Shown here: positions 39,147 through 47,799 of the stretch, one piece after another
How the letters are laid out: each line of letters opens with the position of its first letter
How positions within the stretch are numbered: the stretch's first letter is position 1
NCBI RefSeq assembly: GCF_008039615.1
Contig: NZ_VDUZ01000002.1
Span: forward strand, 62,001-126,000
Origin: Vineibacter terrae
Lineage (GTDB): Bacteria; Pseudomonadota; Alphaproteobacteria; Reyranellales; Reyranellaceae
Length of the DNA stretch: 64,000 bases
Direction: 5' to 3'
Notes under the pieces: generated by a model
Databases searched by the model: none
The model's input: only the letters and a program-made list of their open reading frames with translations
Told to the model about the DNA's origin: nothing
Position numbers and translations under genes: made by a program

Positions 39147-39266
39147 ATGCGGCTGTTTTTGCGTGCTTGTCTTCTCGTCGGCGCTGTCGCGCTGCTTGGT
39201 GCCTGCAACACCACATCGAACGACGCCCCATCCGGGTGCTGCCTGAGGGGGCCGACCTCCTACTGA
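39147..39266 (+). CDS. 39-aa entericidin-like lipoprotein
   Basis: A short gene read as MRLFLRACLLVGAVALLGAC followed by NTTSNDAPSG and ending TSY. It has a charged head, a hydrophobic stretch and a lipobox LGAC at residues 17-20, so Cys20 would be lipidated. ACNTT is typical of the entericidin family of small lipoproteins, but the mature part (19 aa) is shorter and carries an unusual Cys-Cys pair. GGGGCATCGGG precedes the ATG. The size makes this call tentative. Confidence 0.55.
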   Translation: MRLFLRACLLVGAVALLGACNTTSNDAPSGCCLRGPTSY

Positions 39267-39279
39267 GCGCTCTTGTCGA

Positions 39280-39717
39280 TCAAGGGGCCCCGAGGCCGTC
39301 CATGTTGGCATAGACGCGCCGCAGCAGCTGCTTGAGCGTCTCGGTCTCCGAGCTGCTCAGGCCGGTGACGGCGACGCGCTCATAGCGCTCGGCGATCGGC
39401 ACGATGCGGTCGGTCAGGCGTCGGCCCGCGGGCGCGACGTGCAGCGTGACGACCCGGCCGTCATCGGCGGCGCGCCGGCGTGCGATCAGGCCCTGCGTCT
39501 CCATGCCGTCGAGCACGCGCGAGAGGGTCGAGATCTCAATGCTGGTGCGGTCCGAGAGCTCCGATACGCGCGGGCCGTCGCGGTCGCGCAAGGCCGCCAG
39601 CACGCGCCAGGCCTGCAGCGTGGTGCCCAGCGCCCGCATCTCGTCGGAGAACGACTGCGCGATACGCGCGCCGGCGCGGTTCAGCAGGTAGGGAATGTAG
39701 TTGTCGAGGGGGAGCAT
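39280..39717 (-). CDS. MarR-family transcriptional regulator
   Basis: A 145-aa winged-helix regulator. LQAWRVLAALRDRDGPRVSELSDRTSIEISTLSRVLDGME is the recognition helix region and ARRRAADDGRVVTLHVAPAGRRL the wing (DxR motif as DDGR). It lies 153 nt downstream of the LLM oxidoreductase gene on the same strand. A MarR-like palindrome upstream of that gene (41016-41033) makes it a plausible target. The ligand is unknown. Confidence 0.9.
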   Translation of the reverse strand: MLPLDNYIPYLLNRAGARIAQSFSDEMRALGTTLQAWRVLAALRDRDGPRVSELSDRTSIEISTLSRVLDGMETQGLIARRRAADDGRVVTLHVAPAGRRLTDRIVPIAERYERVAVTGLSSSETETLKQLLRRVYANMDGLGAP

Positions 39718-39870
39718 CGGATTGGGCTATTGACGTCGAACGTAGCTGCGGCCTCGCTGTCACGCCGAACGCCGCGCGGGATCTTCCCAGAACGCACACC
39801 GTGCGCCACCGGCAAGATTCCACGCTGCACCCAGGATGACGGGCGGTGCTGTAGCGCAGCCGCCGGGTAT

Positions 39871-40968
39871 TTACTCCGCGGCCTTCAGGCGCAGGGCGGC
39901 ATGGCTGCCGTCGAAGGCCGGCGCCACCTCCTCCATGAAGCGCTGCATCTGCTCCTTGACCATCGCATGCGGCTGGGCGCCGTAGTTGAAATAGAGGATC
40001 ACCTCGGCAATGCCGGCGGCCTCGACGCCCTTGAGCGTATCGACGATATGCTGCGGCGAGCCGCAGATGACCGACTTGGTCGTCAGCGTGTCGGCCTTCA
40101 TGCCACGCAGGATATTGACGATCTCGACGAAGTACCTGTAGGTCGGCGGCACCTTCTCGCCGGCGTTCGACGGAAACGCCGCGATCAGCGCATCGTGGAA
40201 GTAGCGGATCAGCGCTTCCTTGCCGTAGCGCTCCTCCTGCGGCGTCGATGCCACGTGCACGAAGTACGAGCACATCGCACGCCGCGCCGGCCGATTGAAC
40301 CTGGCCTCGCACTCCTCGCGATAGGCCCGCACCGCATCCGCCAGCGAGCCGTAGACCATCGCCGCAGCGAACGGCGCGTAGATGATGTTCCAGTCGTTCT
40401 TCGCCGCCAGCTCCATCGAGGGCCGCGAGAAGCAGGCGACGTAGGGACGCAGCGGCGCCTGCAGCGGCCGCGGCCGCACCTCGATGTCGTCGAACTGATA
40501 AAAGCGGCCCTTGTGCGACCATCTGCCGGGCTCGGTCCACGCCCGCCACACGACCTCCAGCCCCTCGGCGAACAGCTCCGCCGAGTCCTCGAACGGGGCC
40601 TGGAACGGCCCGTACTCGAGGCGGTCATAGCCGCGGCCGGCGGCGAAATCGACCCGGCCGCCGGACAGCAGGTCCAGCGTCGCCCACTCCTCCGCGACAT
40701 GCAGGGGATGATGCACGGGCAGCAAGGTCACGGCCGGCGCCAGGCGGATGCGCTTGGTCGCCCCGGCGATCTGCGCCAGCATGGCGATCGGCGAGGCATT
40801 GACGCCCAGCAGGTTGAAATGATGCTCGCCGATCCAGGCCGAGTTCATGCCTACCGCCTCGGCCCACAGCGCCTCGGCGTAGATATCCTTCAGGAACTGC
40901 TCGGCGCTGCGCGGGTTGTTCGGGTAGCGGTTGTCGCTCAGCGTGAAGTAGCCGAAGTCAAGCGCCAT
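39871..40968 (-). CDS. LLM-class flavin-dependent oxidoreductase (bacterial luciferase family)
   Basis: A 365-aa TIM-barrel monooxygenase using reduced FMN supplied by a separate reductase. MNSAWIGEHHFNLLGVNASPIAMLAQIAGATKRIRLAPAVTLLPVHHPLHVAEEWATLD and GRVDFAAGRGYD are family motifs. The substrate is unidentified. The start at 40968 has GGGAGGATCGTCTC upstream (reverse strand). A palindromic operator lies about 50 nt before it. It is probably regulated by the adjacent MarR protein. Confidence 0.88.
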   Translation of the reverse strand: MALDFGYFTLSDNRYPNNPRSAEQFLKDIYAEALWAEAVGMNSAWIGEHHFNLLGVNASPIAMLAQIAGATKRIRLAPAVTLLPVHHPLHVAEEWATLDLLSGGRVDFAAGRGYDRLEYGPFQAPFEDSAELFAEGLEVVWRAWTEPGRWSHKGRFYQFDDIEVRPRPLQAPLRPYVACFSRPSMELAAKNDWNIIYAPFAAAMVYGSLADAVRAYREECEARFNRPARRAMCSYFVHVASTPQEERYGKEALIRYFHDALIAAFPSNAGEKVPPTYRYFVEIVNILRGMKADTLTTKSVICGSPQHIVDTLKGVEAAGIAEVILYFNYGAQPHAMVKEQMQRFMEEVAPAFDGSHAALRLKAAE

Positions 40969-41015
40969 GAGACGATCCTCCCTGATCTTGGGACCAAGCC
41001 TACCTGGATCGATGT

Positions 41016-41033
41016 TATTTGTAAATGCAAATA
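41016..41033. promoter_or_regulatory. MarR-type operator candidate upstream of the LLM oxidoreductase
   Basis: TATTTG (41016-41021) and CAAATA (41028-41033) are exact reverse complements separated by TAAATG, giving an 18-bp site of the form often bound by MarR dimers. It lies in the AT-rich leader 48 nt upstream of the LLM start codon. Confidence 0.5.
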
Positions 41034-41085
41034 TATATCCGGCATGAGCAGGCGGACACCGGCGCCCGATCAGGTCAGCGTGACA

Positions 41086-41988
41086 TCAGCTTGCCGATTT
41101 CTCGCGCGCGACGGTGTTGCGCAGCCAGGTCACGAAGGCCTTGATCTTGGGGCGACGCAGGCGTTCGGCCGGCGCCACCACGTAATAGGCGCTGTCGCTG
41201 GGCAGCTTGACGTCGAACGGCGCCACCAGACGGCCGGCCTTCATGTCGGCCTCGACCAGGGGGCCGCGGCCCAGCGCCACGCCCAGCCCGTCCACCGCGG
41301 CCTGGATCGCGGCCAGCGCGAGGTCGAACTTCAAGCCGCGGGTCGGATCGACGCTCTTCACGCCGGCAGCCGTCAGCCAGACCTGCCAGTCATCGCGCCA
41401 GGTCGAGATGTGCAGCAGCGTGTGGCCCTTGAGATCGGACGGCCGGCGCAATGCCTTGGCGCCCTTCAGCAAGGCGGGACTGCAGACCGGGAAGACATCC
41501 TCGGCGACCAGCCTCTCGGCGGCGACCCCAGCCCACTGGCCGCGGCCATAGCGGATGCCGATATCGACATCGTCGCGCGAGAAGTCGACCAGCGTCGTGT
41601 TGGTCGAGATGCGCACGTCGATATCCGGATACTCCTGCTGGAACGAGCCCAGCCGCGGCACCAGCCATTTGGTGGCGAAAGACGCCGTGGTGGTGACCGT
41701 GAGCGGCCCGCTGGCATCGGCCTTCAGCAGGCGCTCGGTGGCGTCGTGCAGCAGGTCGAACGCCTGGCGCACGCCCGGCAGATAGGCCTGCCCTGCCTCG
41801 CTCAGCAGGATCTCGCGGTTGCGCCGCACGAACAGCTTCAACCCCATCCGATCCTCGAGGCCGCGGATCTGGTGGCTGATCGCGGCCTGCGTCACCGCCA
41901 GCTCGTCGGCCGCATCCGTGAAGGAAAGATGGCGCGCGGCCGCTTCGAAGGCGCGCAAGGCATTGAGCGGTGGCAGGGAACGACGCAT
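41086..41988 (-). CDS. LysR-family regulator, GcvA type
   Basis: A 300-aa regulator with an N-terminal winged helix (LNALRAFEAAARHLSFTDAADELAVTQAAISHQIRGLEDRMG, about 8-50) and a type-2 periplasmic-like effector domain. LSFTDAADELAVTQAAISHQI is typical of GcvA-like members. It is divergent from two small genes including a DUF1127 gene, with a T-N11-A box between them. The effector is unknown. Confidence 0.92.
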   Translation of the reverse strand: MRRSLPPLNALRAFEAAARHLSFTDAADELAVTQAAISHQIRGLEDRMGLKLFVRRNREILLSEAGQAYLPGVRQAFDLLHDATERLLKADASGPLTVTTTASFATKWLVPRLGSFQQEYPDIDVRISTNTTLVDFSRDDVDIGIRYGRGQWAGVAAERLVAEDVFPVCSPALLKGAKALRRPSDLKGHTLLHISTWRDDWQVWLTAAGVKSVDPTRGLKFDLALAAIQAAVDGLGVALGRGPLVEADMKAGRLVAPFDVKLPSDSAYYVVAPAERLRRPKIKAFVTWLRNTVAREKSAS

Positions 41989-42027
41989 CGGACTCTCCCG
42001 GACGACGCGGCATTCCGCGCCCGATAC

Positions 42028-42042
42028 ATGAGGTTTTCTTAT
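42028..42042. promoter_or_regulatory. LysR box candidate (T-N11-A) in the lysR/DUF1127 intergenic region
   Basis: ATGAGGTTTTCTTAT contains an imperfect inverted repeat (ATGAG/CTTAT) and the T-N11-A pattern of LysR sites. It is 40 nt from the regulator start and about 85 nt from the divergent small gene. Confidence 0.5.
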
Positions 42043-42126
42043 CCTGCCCAGACCCTTCGTCGTTTGTAAAGACCCGCGCTTGGCCGCATATCCGCCAGCA
42101 TTGAAGCCTCAACCATGGAGGCCGCG

Positions 42127-42324
42127 ATGCCGACCCGGACAACGACGATGACCATCCTGTCACAAGGGAAATTCATCCATCGGCCGGACCGTCCGACCAT
42201 CGAGGCCGACGCCCGCGCGCTGCGGATCGAGGCGATCCGCCGGATCGCGCGGGCCGCATCAGCAGCAATCCATGGCTGGTTCGCTCCCAGCGCCGCCGGT
42301 CGCGTCCGCGGGGAAGCCGCCTGA
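42127..42324 (+). CDS. Small protein paired with DUF1127 (RSP_7527-like)
   Basis: A 65-aa product (MPTRTTTMTILSQGKF, then IEADARALRIEAIRRIARAASAAIHGWF). The Ala/Arg-rich helix with ARALRIEAIR resembles small alphaproteobacterial proteins found beside DUF1127 genes. GGAGGCCGCG precedes ATG 42127; ATG 42115 is an alternative. It is 40 nt upstream of the DUF1127 gene, probably in the same message. Function is unknown. Confidence 0.6.
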   Translation: MPTRTTTMTILSQGKFIHRPDRPTIEADARALRIEAIRRIARAASAAIHGWFAPSAAGRVRGEAA

Positions 42325-42363
42325 GGCATCGTGGGTCACAGCAGCGATTCGATGGAGAGTCAC

Positions 42364-42579
42364 ATGGCCTACATCACGTTCAGCCACGCACACCGCAGCT
42401 CAACCGCAACGCCGCGCGAAAGCCTGCCAGCCCGGCTTGTCGCCGTCATGCGGCTTTGGCGCCAGCGCGCGCAGCAGCGCGCCGAGCTGGCGCAGCTCAG
42501 CGCCCGCGACGCGCGTGACCTCGGTATCGACCCCGGCGTGATCAGCTACGAAGCCAGCAAGCCGTTCTGGCAGGCTTGA
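42364..42579 (+). CDS. DUF1127 domain-containing small protein
   Basis: A 71-aa basic protein. The DUF1127 domain is LVAVMRLWRQRAQQRAELAQLSARDARDLGID (about 25-56), with the R-x-x-L/R-DLG core; it ends YEASKPFWQA. DUF1127 proteins are Arg-rich, small and in some bacteria RNA-binding or phosphate-related; no role is established here. GGAGAGTCAC precedes the start. A strong hairpin follows. Confidence 0.85.
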   Translation: MAYITFSHAHRSSTATPRESLPARLVAVMRLWRQRAQQRAELAQLSARDARDLGIDPGVISYEASKPFWQA

Positions 42580-42601
42580 GGACGGCACCGCGTCGCCGTC
42601 C

Positions 42602-42641
42602 ACGCCGGCGGCCGCCCCTCCCCGGCCGCCGGCGTTCCTTC
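42602..42641 (+). terminator. Hairpin terminator after the DUF1127 gene
   Basis: A perfect 13-bp stem ACGCCGGCGGCCG (42602-42614) / CGGCCGCCGGCGT (42623-42635) with an 8-nt loop is followed by TCCTTC. The stem is strong but the T-tract is weak. It lies 22 nt after the stop codon. Confidence 0.65.
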
Positions 42642-42859
42642 GTCAGGATGTGCCGACGATCTCGTTGATCGCGCAGACGTGACTCATCATTCCCTCCGTC
42701 GTAGCCATACGCTCGGCACACGCCGTCTCCTCAAGGCCGCAACCGGCCGCGCGCTGCACCGTTAACATGGCCAGGCGACGTGCGTTCCCGCGCGTGGCGT
42801 GATCAGCAAGACGGCAGGGATTTGCTCCTCATCGCCGTCGTGCGGTACGGGAGCTCGCC

Positions 42860-44692
42860 GTGGCGTTGAAGATCGAAGACTACGCATTGATCGGCGATGG
42901 CGAGACCGCGGCCCTGGTCGGGCGCGACGGCTCGATCGACTGGCTGTGCCTGCCGCGCTTCGATTCGGATGCCTGCTTCGCCGCCCTGCTGGGCACGCCC
43001 GACCATGGCCGCTGGCTTCTGGCGCCGACCCAGCCGGCGCGTGTCTCGCGCCGCTACCGGCCCGACACGCTGATCCTGGAGACCCGCTTCGTCACCGACA
43101 CCGGCGTCGTGACCATGCTCGACTTCATGCCGCCGCGCGATCCGCAGGCGGCGCTGATCCGGATCGTGATCGGCGAGGAAGGCCGCGTGCCGATCCGCAC
43201 CGAGCTGGTGCTGCGCTTTGGCTACGGCGCGACCGTGCCGTGGGTGACGCGCATGGAGGACGGCACCTTGCGCGCGGTGGCCGGCCCGGACATGGCGCTG
43301 CTGCGCACGCCGGTGGCGCTGCGGGGCGAGGGTCTGCGCACCGTCGCCGAATTCCTGGTCACGCCGGGCGACACGATCCCGTTCGTGCTCACCTACTGCG
43401 CCTCGCATCAATCGATGTCGCGGCCGCCGGTCAATCCGCGCAGCGCGCTGGCCACCACCGAGGCCTTCTGGCGCCGCTGGGCTGCGCAATGCAAGCCGGC
43501 GGGCGAATGGACCGATGCCGTGAAGCGGTCGCTGATCACGCTCAAGGCCCTGATCTACACGCCCACCGGTGGCATCGTCGCGGCGCCGACGACCTCGCTG
43601 CCCGAGCGCCTGGGCGGCGCACGCAACTGGGACTATCGCTACTGCTGGCTGCGCGATGCCACCTTGACGCTGCTGGCGCTGATGAATGCCGGCTACTACG
43701 ACGAGGCGCAGGCATGGCGGGCGTGGCTGCTGCGCGCCATCGCCGGGGTCCCGGCCCAGACCCAGATCATGTACGGCGTCGCCGGCGAGCGGCGCTTGAC
43801 GGAGTGGGTGGTGGGCTGGCTGCCGGGCTACGAGAGCTCGGCTCCGGTGCGCATCGGCAATGCCGCCCACAACCAGCTGCAGCTCGACGTCTATGGCGAG
43901 GTGATGGACGCGCTGCACCAGGCCCGACGCGGCGGGCTGGACAGCGGCGCGGCGGCATGGGCGACGCAGCGGGCCCTGATCGAGCACCTCGCCACGATCT
44001 GGGACCAACCCGACGCCGGCGTCTGGGAAGTGCGTGACGCAACCGAGCATTTCACCTACTCCAAGGTCATGGCCTGGGTGGCCCTCGACCGTGCCATCAA
44101 GGGGGCCGAGACCTTCGGCCTGGACGCACCGCTGCAGCGCTGGCGGCAGCTGGCGCGCACCATCCACGGCGATGTCTGCGCCAATGGCTTCGATCCGCAG
44201 CTCGGCAGCTTCGTGCGCGCCTATGGCACCAAGGAGCTCGATGCCAGCCTGCTGCTGTTGCCGGCAGTCGGCTTCCTGCCGCCCACCGACGTGCGCATCC
44301 GCGGCACGGTCGACGCCATCGAGCGCCACCTGCTGGTCGACGACTTCGTGCTGCGCTACGACACGACGGCATCGCTCGATGGCCTGCCGCCGGGCGAAGG
44401 CGTGTTCCTGGCCTGCAGCTTCTGGCTGGCCGACGCCTACGTGCTGATGAACCGCCACGCCGATGCTCGCCGGCTGTTCGATCGGCTGCTGTCGCTGCGC
44501 AACGATGTCGGGCTGCTGTCGGAAGAGTACGACGTGGTCCGTCAGCGGCTGGTGGGCAATTTCCCGCAGGCGTTCTCCCACATCGCCCTGGTCAACACTG
44601 CCTATAACCTGACGCAGGTGCAGAAGCCGGTCGAGCAGCGCGCCCAGCGCGACGGCAAGACTGCCGACAAGGCGGAGTCGCAACGGGTGTAA
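42860..44692 (+). CDS. Glycoside hydrolase family 15 protein (glucoamylase/trehalase type)
   Basis: A 610-aa enzyme with an N-terminal beta-sandwich domain (IEDYALIGDGETAALVGRDGSIDWLCLPRFDSDACF, as in bacterial GH15 and trehalase relatives) and an (alpha/alpha)6 barrel. The probable catalytic glutamates are in GVWEVRD and LLSEEYD. RNWDYRYCWLRDATLTLLAL is a family hallmark. It has no signal peptide, so it is probably cytoplasmic, acting on storage glucan or trehalose; the substrate cannot be settled. Translation starts at GTG 42860, with a GGGAGCTC-like site upstream. Confidence 0.9.
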   Translation: MALKIEDYALIGDGETAALVGRDGSIDWLCLPRFDSDACFAALLGTPDHGRWLLAPTQPARVSRRYRPDTLILETRFVTDTGVVTMLDFMPPRDPQAALIRIVIGEEGRVPIRTELVLRFGYGATVPWVTRMEDGTLRAVAGPDMALLRTPVALRGEGLRTVAEFLVTPGDTIPFVLTYCASHQSMSRPPVNPRSALATTEAFWRRWAAQCKPAGEWTDAVKRSLITLKALIYTPTGGIVAAPTTSLPERLGGARNWDYRYCWLRDATLTLLALMNAGYYDEAQAWRAWLLRAIAGVPAQTQIMYGVAGERRLTEWVVGWLPGYESSAPVRIGNAAHNQLQLDVYGEVMDALHQARRGGLDSGAAAWATQRALIEHLATIWDQPDAGVWEVRDATEHFTYSKVMAWVALDRAIKGAETFGLDAPLQRWRQLARTIHGDVCANGFDPQLGSFVRAYGTKELDASLLLLPAVGFLPPTDVRIRGTVDAIERHLLVDDFVLRYDTTASLDGLPPGEGVFLACSFWLADAYVLMNRHADARRLFDRLLSLRNDVGLLSEEYDVVRQRLVGNFPQAFSHIALVNTAYNLTQVQKPVEQRAQRDGKTADKAESQRV

Positions 44693-44724
44693 CAGGCCGG
44701 AGTGCCGATTCTACGTCTGGCGCC

Positions 44725-45951
44725 TCACCCCACCGAGCCTGAGGCCCGCAGCGCGGCGATATCGGCCGCGGCGTGGCCAGCCTCGCGCAGGATGTCGTCG
44801 GTATGCGCGCCCAGCGCCGGCGCCCGGCGCGGCGCCACCTGCGGCGCGCCGGCCATGCTGATGGGGTTGGCGATGGTGCGCGGCACGTCCGGATCGCTGG
44901 TGGCGATGAAGGTGCCGTTGGCCGCGAGCTGCGGATCATCGGGCAGGTCGCGCAAGCCAGGCAGCGTGCCGAAGGTGATGCCGGCGGCCTCCAGGCGCGG
45001 CCGCCAGTCCGCCAGGTCGCGCGTGGCGAATTGCGCATCCAGGATCGCCATCAGCTCGGGCACGCGCTGGGCCCGGGCCGCCCGCGTGGCGAAGCGCGGA
45101 TCGTCGATCAGCCCCGGCAGGCCGATGGCCTGGCAGAAGCCCGCCCATAGCCGTTCCTCGCGCACGATGACCAGCGACAGCCAGCGTCCGTCGCGGGCAC
45201 GATAGGCGTTGGCGAGCGCGTTCTTTGCGTATTGACGGCCGCGCCGCGGCTCGGGATAGGCGCCCAGCAGCGCCGCCTGCGCGAAGATGCCGTTCGACCA
45301 GATGCCGTTATGCAGCAGGTTGGTCGCGACCTGGCCGCCGCGGCCGGTACGCTCGCGCGTGAACAGCGCCAGCATGATGGCGCCGAACAGCGTCATCGCG
45401 GTGGGATGGTCGCCCTGCGCGGGCAGGGTGAGCGACGGCGCCCCATCGGCCACGCGCATCGCATCGACAATGCCGGAGCGCCCGAAATAGGTCGTGATGT
45501 CGTAGCCAGGCTGGTCGGCTTCCGGCCCCGTCTCGCCGTAGCCCGACAGCGAGGCATAGATCAGGCGGGCATTGACCGGCGCCACGTCGTCGTAGCGCAG
45601 CCGCAGGCGCGCCCGCACCGGGAATGGATAGTTGGTGATCAGCACATCGGCCCGCGCGATCAGGCGGTCGAGCACCGCGCGGCCGTCGGCGCGCTTCAGG
45701 TCGAGCGCGATCGAGCGCTTGTTGCGGTTGTCCAGCGCCCACGAATAGTCGACGTCGCATTTGGGCATCCCGGCACCGTCGCCCATGCGGCGCAGCGGAT
45801 CGCCGTCGAGCGGCTCGACCTTGATGACATCGGCGCCGAAGTCGGCCAGCACCGTCGCGGCGGCCGGCCCGGCAATGAAGGAGGCGACGTCCAGGACGCG
45901 CACGCCTGCCAGCGGCGGGGTGTCGCCCCCCGTGTCGGCGGTATCGGACAC
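44725..45951 (-). CDS. CaiB/BaiF (class III) CoA-transferase, copy 1
   Basis: A 408-aa enzyme that transfers CoA between carboxylic acids. VRVLDVASFIAGPAAATVLADFGADVIKVE is the N-terminal CoA-binding signature, and the catalytic Asp is Asp151 (QPGYDITTYFGRSG). It is closely related to the copies at 46381-47607 and 50850-52067. Donor and acceptor acids are unknown. Convergent with GH15 (32 nt). Confidence 0.92.
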   Translation of the reverse strand: MSDTADTGGDTPPLAGVRVLDVASFIAGPAAATVLADFGADVIKVEPLDGDPLRRMGDGAGMPKCDVDYSWALDNRNKRSIALDLKRADGRAVLDRLIARADVLITNYPFPVRARLRLRYDDVAPVNARLIYASLSGYGETGPEADQPGYDITTYFGRSGIVDAMRVADGAPSLTLPAQGDHPTAMTLFGAIMLALFTRERTGRGGQVATNLLHNGIWSNGIFAQAALLGAYPEPRRGRQYAKNALANAYRARDGRWLSLVIVREERLWAGFCQAIGLPGLIDDPRFATRAARAQRVPELMAILDAQFATRDLADWRPRLEAAGITFGTLPGLRDLPDDPQLAANGTFIATSDPDVPRTIANPISMAGAPQVAPRRAPALGAHTDDILREAGHAAADIAALRASGSVG

Positions 45952-46380
45952 AGTCTCCTCCCCTGAGATTGCTCACGATTGCGGCAAGGATCGCGGCGGC
46001 GCAGCGGCGGGTCAACCCCGCGTCGCGATGGCCAAGACCACAGGATGAGGCGATGGCAGTACGGGCCGCGTGGGACACGCGTTGCCGCGAGTCCCACGCA
46101 TTGCCCTTGTGCGGGACGCCATCCGGGGTCGCTCCGGACAACGTCCCTGAGGAGGCGGACGCGCCGCGGCCAAACTCAGCCCGCTATCTCGCGTCCAGTC
46201 GCTGCGCCCACAAGTGCGCATGCGCAGAATGGAGCGTGCGCCATGGCCGTGAGACGATCGTGAAGAAACGCTCATTCCGGCATTTGAAGAGCACATGATC
46301 CGCGTCAAATCAACGCCGTGCCGCTAAGCCTCAGCGAAAAAAAGCAATTTGGACAAATGTCACAATCTGCACTGAAGCGC
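45952..46380. other. 429-nt gap between CoA-transferase copies 1 and 2, no gene supported
   Basis: A 109-codon forward frame (45969-46298) has no ribosome site or family resemblance. The end toward copy 2 is AT-rich and holds a 12-bp inverted repeat ATTTGGACAAAT (46347-46358), plus a 12-bp palindrome TGCGCATGCGCA near 46213. The promoter of copy 1 must lie here on the reverse strand. Confidence 0.4.
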
Positions 46381-47607
46381 TTAATCCGCGGCGCCTGCTG
46401 CACGCAGCGCCGCGATCTCGGCGTCGGACAGGCCGATCTCGCGCAGGATCTGGCCGGTATGCTGGCCGACGGCCGGCGGCGCCCCGGCGGGGCGCGGCCG
46501 CGCGAACCCCAGTCGCACGGGGTTGTTGATCGTGTAGGGCACGCTGGGGCTGGTGGTTTCCGCGATGATGCCGGCGTGGCGGGCCTGCTCGTCGCGGGGC
46601 AGCTCCTGCAGCCGCTCGACGACACCGAACGTCACCTCGTGCGCCCGCAGCACGCGCCGCCAATGGGCCCAGTCCTGGGCCGCGAAGGCAGCATCGAGGA
46701 TCGCCACCAGCGCCGCGCTGTTGGCCCGGCGCGCATCGCGCGTGGCAAACCGCGGATCGGCCGGCAGATCGGCGCGGTCCAGCGCCCGGCACAGCCGCTC
46801 CCAGCCCTTGTCCTCGCGCACCAGGGTGAGCTGGACCCAGCGGTCGTCGCGCGTGCGGTAGATGTTGGCCAGCGCATTGCGCGGCCTGGTGCGCGGCGGA
46901 CGCGGCTCGACAAAGGCGCCGACCAGGGCCGCCTGCGCCAGCGTGCCGTTCGACCACACGCCGTTGGCGTAGAGCGACGTGCCGACCCAGCCGCCCTGGC
47001 CGGTACGGTCGCGCCGACGCAATCCCATCAGGATGGCAGCCACGATCGTCATGGCGGCACAACGGTCGCCCTGTGCCGGCAGCGAGAAGCCCGGCGGCCC
47101 GTCCTCGGTACGCTGGGCATCGAGGATGCCGGCGCGACCGAAGTAGGCGTTGACGTCGAAGCCCGGCATGTCGCGATCCGGTCCGGTCTCGCCGTAGCCG
47201 GTGAGCGAGGCGTAGATCAGGCGCGGATTGACCGGTGCGACATCCTCCCAGCGCAGCCGCAGACGCTCGCGCACCGGCGCCGGGAAGTTCACGATCATCA
47301 CGTCGGCGCGGCTCACCAGCCGATCGAAGCAGGCACGGCCGTCAGCATGCTTGAGATCGAGCGCGACCGAGCGCTTGTTGCGCCCATCGAGCTGCCAGAC
47401 GAAATTGACATCGGCCCTGGGGTAGTTGGGGTTCTGGAAGCTGTTGCGGTGCGGATCGCCGCTGCCCGGCGGCTCGACCTTGATGACATCGGCGCCGAAA
47501 TCGCCCAGCACCGTCGCCGCCGCCGGCGCGGCAATGAAGGAGCTGACGTCGAGCACCGTGAGGCCAGCCAACGGCAGCTCGGCATCAAGCGGCGTGTCGT
47601 CGCTCAT
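46381..47607 (-). CDS. CaiB/BaiF (class III) CoA-transferase, copy 2
   Basis: 408 aa. LTVLDVSSFIAAPAAATVLGDFGADVIKVE at the N-terminus; catalytic Asp151 in MPGFDVNAYFGRAG. More similar to copy 3 than to copy 1 at the conserved segments (TGPDRDMPGFD, RDDRWVQLTLVREDKGW). ATG 47607 has GGAGGAACGC upstream; an extended frame to 47688 is not preferred. It lies 192 nt downstream of the biotinyl carrier gene on the same strand and is probably cotranscribed with it. Confidence 0.92.
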   Translation of the reverse strand: MSDDTPLDAELPLAGLTVLDVSSFIAAPAAATVLGDFGADVIKVEPPGSGDPHRNSFQNPNYPRADVNFVWQLDGRNKRSVALDLKHADGRACFDRLVSRADVMIVNFPAPVRERLRLRWEDVAPVNPRLIYASLTGYGETGPDRDMPGFDVNAYFGRAGILDAQRTEDGPPGFSLPAQGDRCAAMTIVAAILMGLRRRDRTGQGGWVGTSLYANGVWSNGTLAQAALVGAFVEPRPPRTRPRNALANIYRTRDDRWVQLTLVREDKGWERLCRALDRADLPADPRFATRDARRANSAALVAILDAAFAAQDWAHWRRVLRAHEVTFGVVERLQELPRDEQARHAGIIAETTSPSVPYTINNPVRLGFARPRPAGAPPAVGQHTGQILREIGLSDAEIAALRAAGAAD

Positions 47608-47799
47608 GCGTTCCTCCATCGATTCATCGTCCGTTCTCCCTGCCGCGGCATATGGCGGCCACCCCGTCGCCGCCGCCACCACCTTCAAAATCCAGCCAGA
47701 CCCGGGCTATCGACGGACGCATCGATCGCCCTGCAGCCCGGCTCCAGCGACGGCCGCGACATTGAACCCGCCCGAACCCCGTTCTGGCGAGTCCGAAGC

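Noticed and set aside
45969-46298. 109-codon forward frame between CoA-transferase copies 1 and 2
   Set aside because: No ribosome site, no recognisable domain, no signal peptide and biased composition.
46347-46358. ATTTGGACAAAT palindrome as a fourth GntR site
   Set aside because: It lacks TTGT-NN-ACxA, sits just downstream of CoA-transferase 2 and is far from any start codon.
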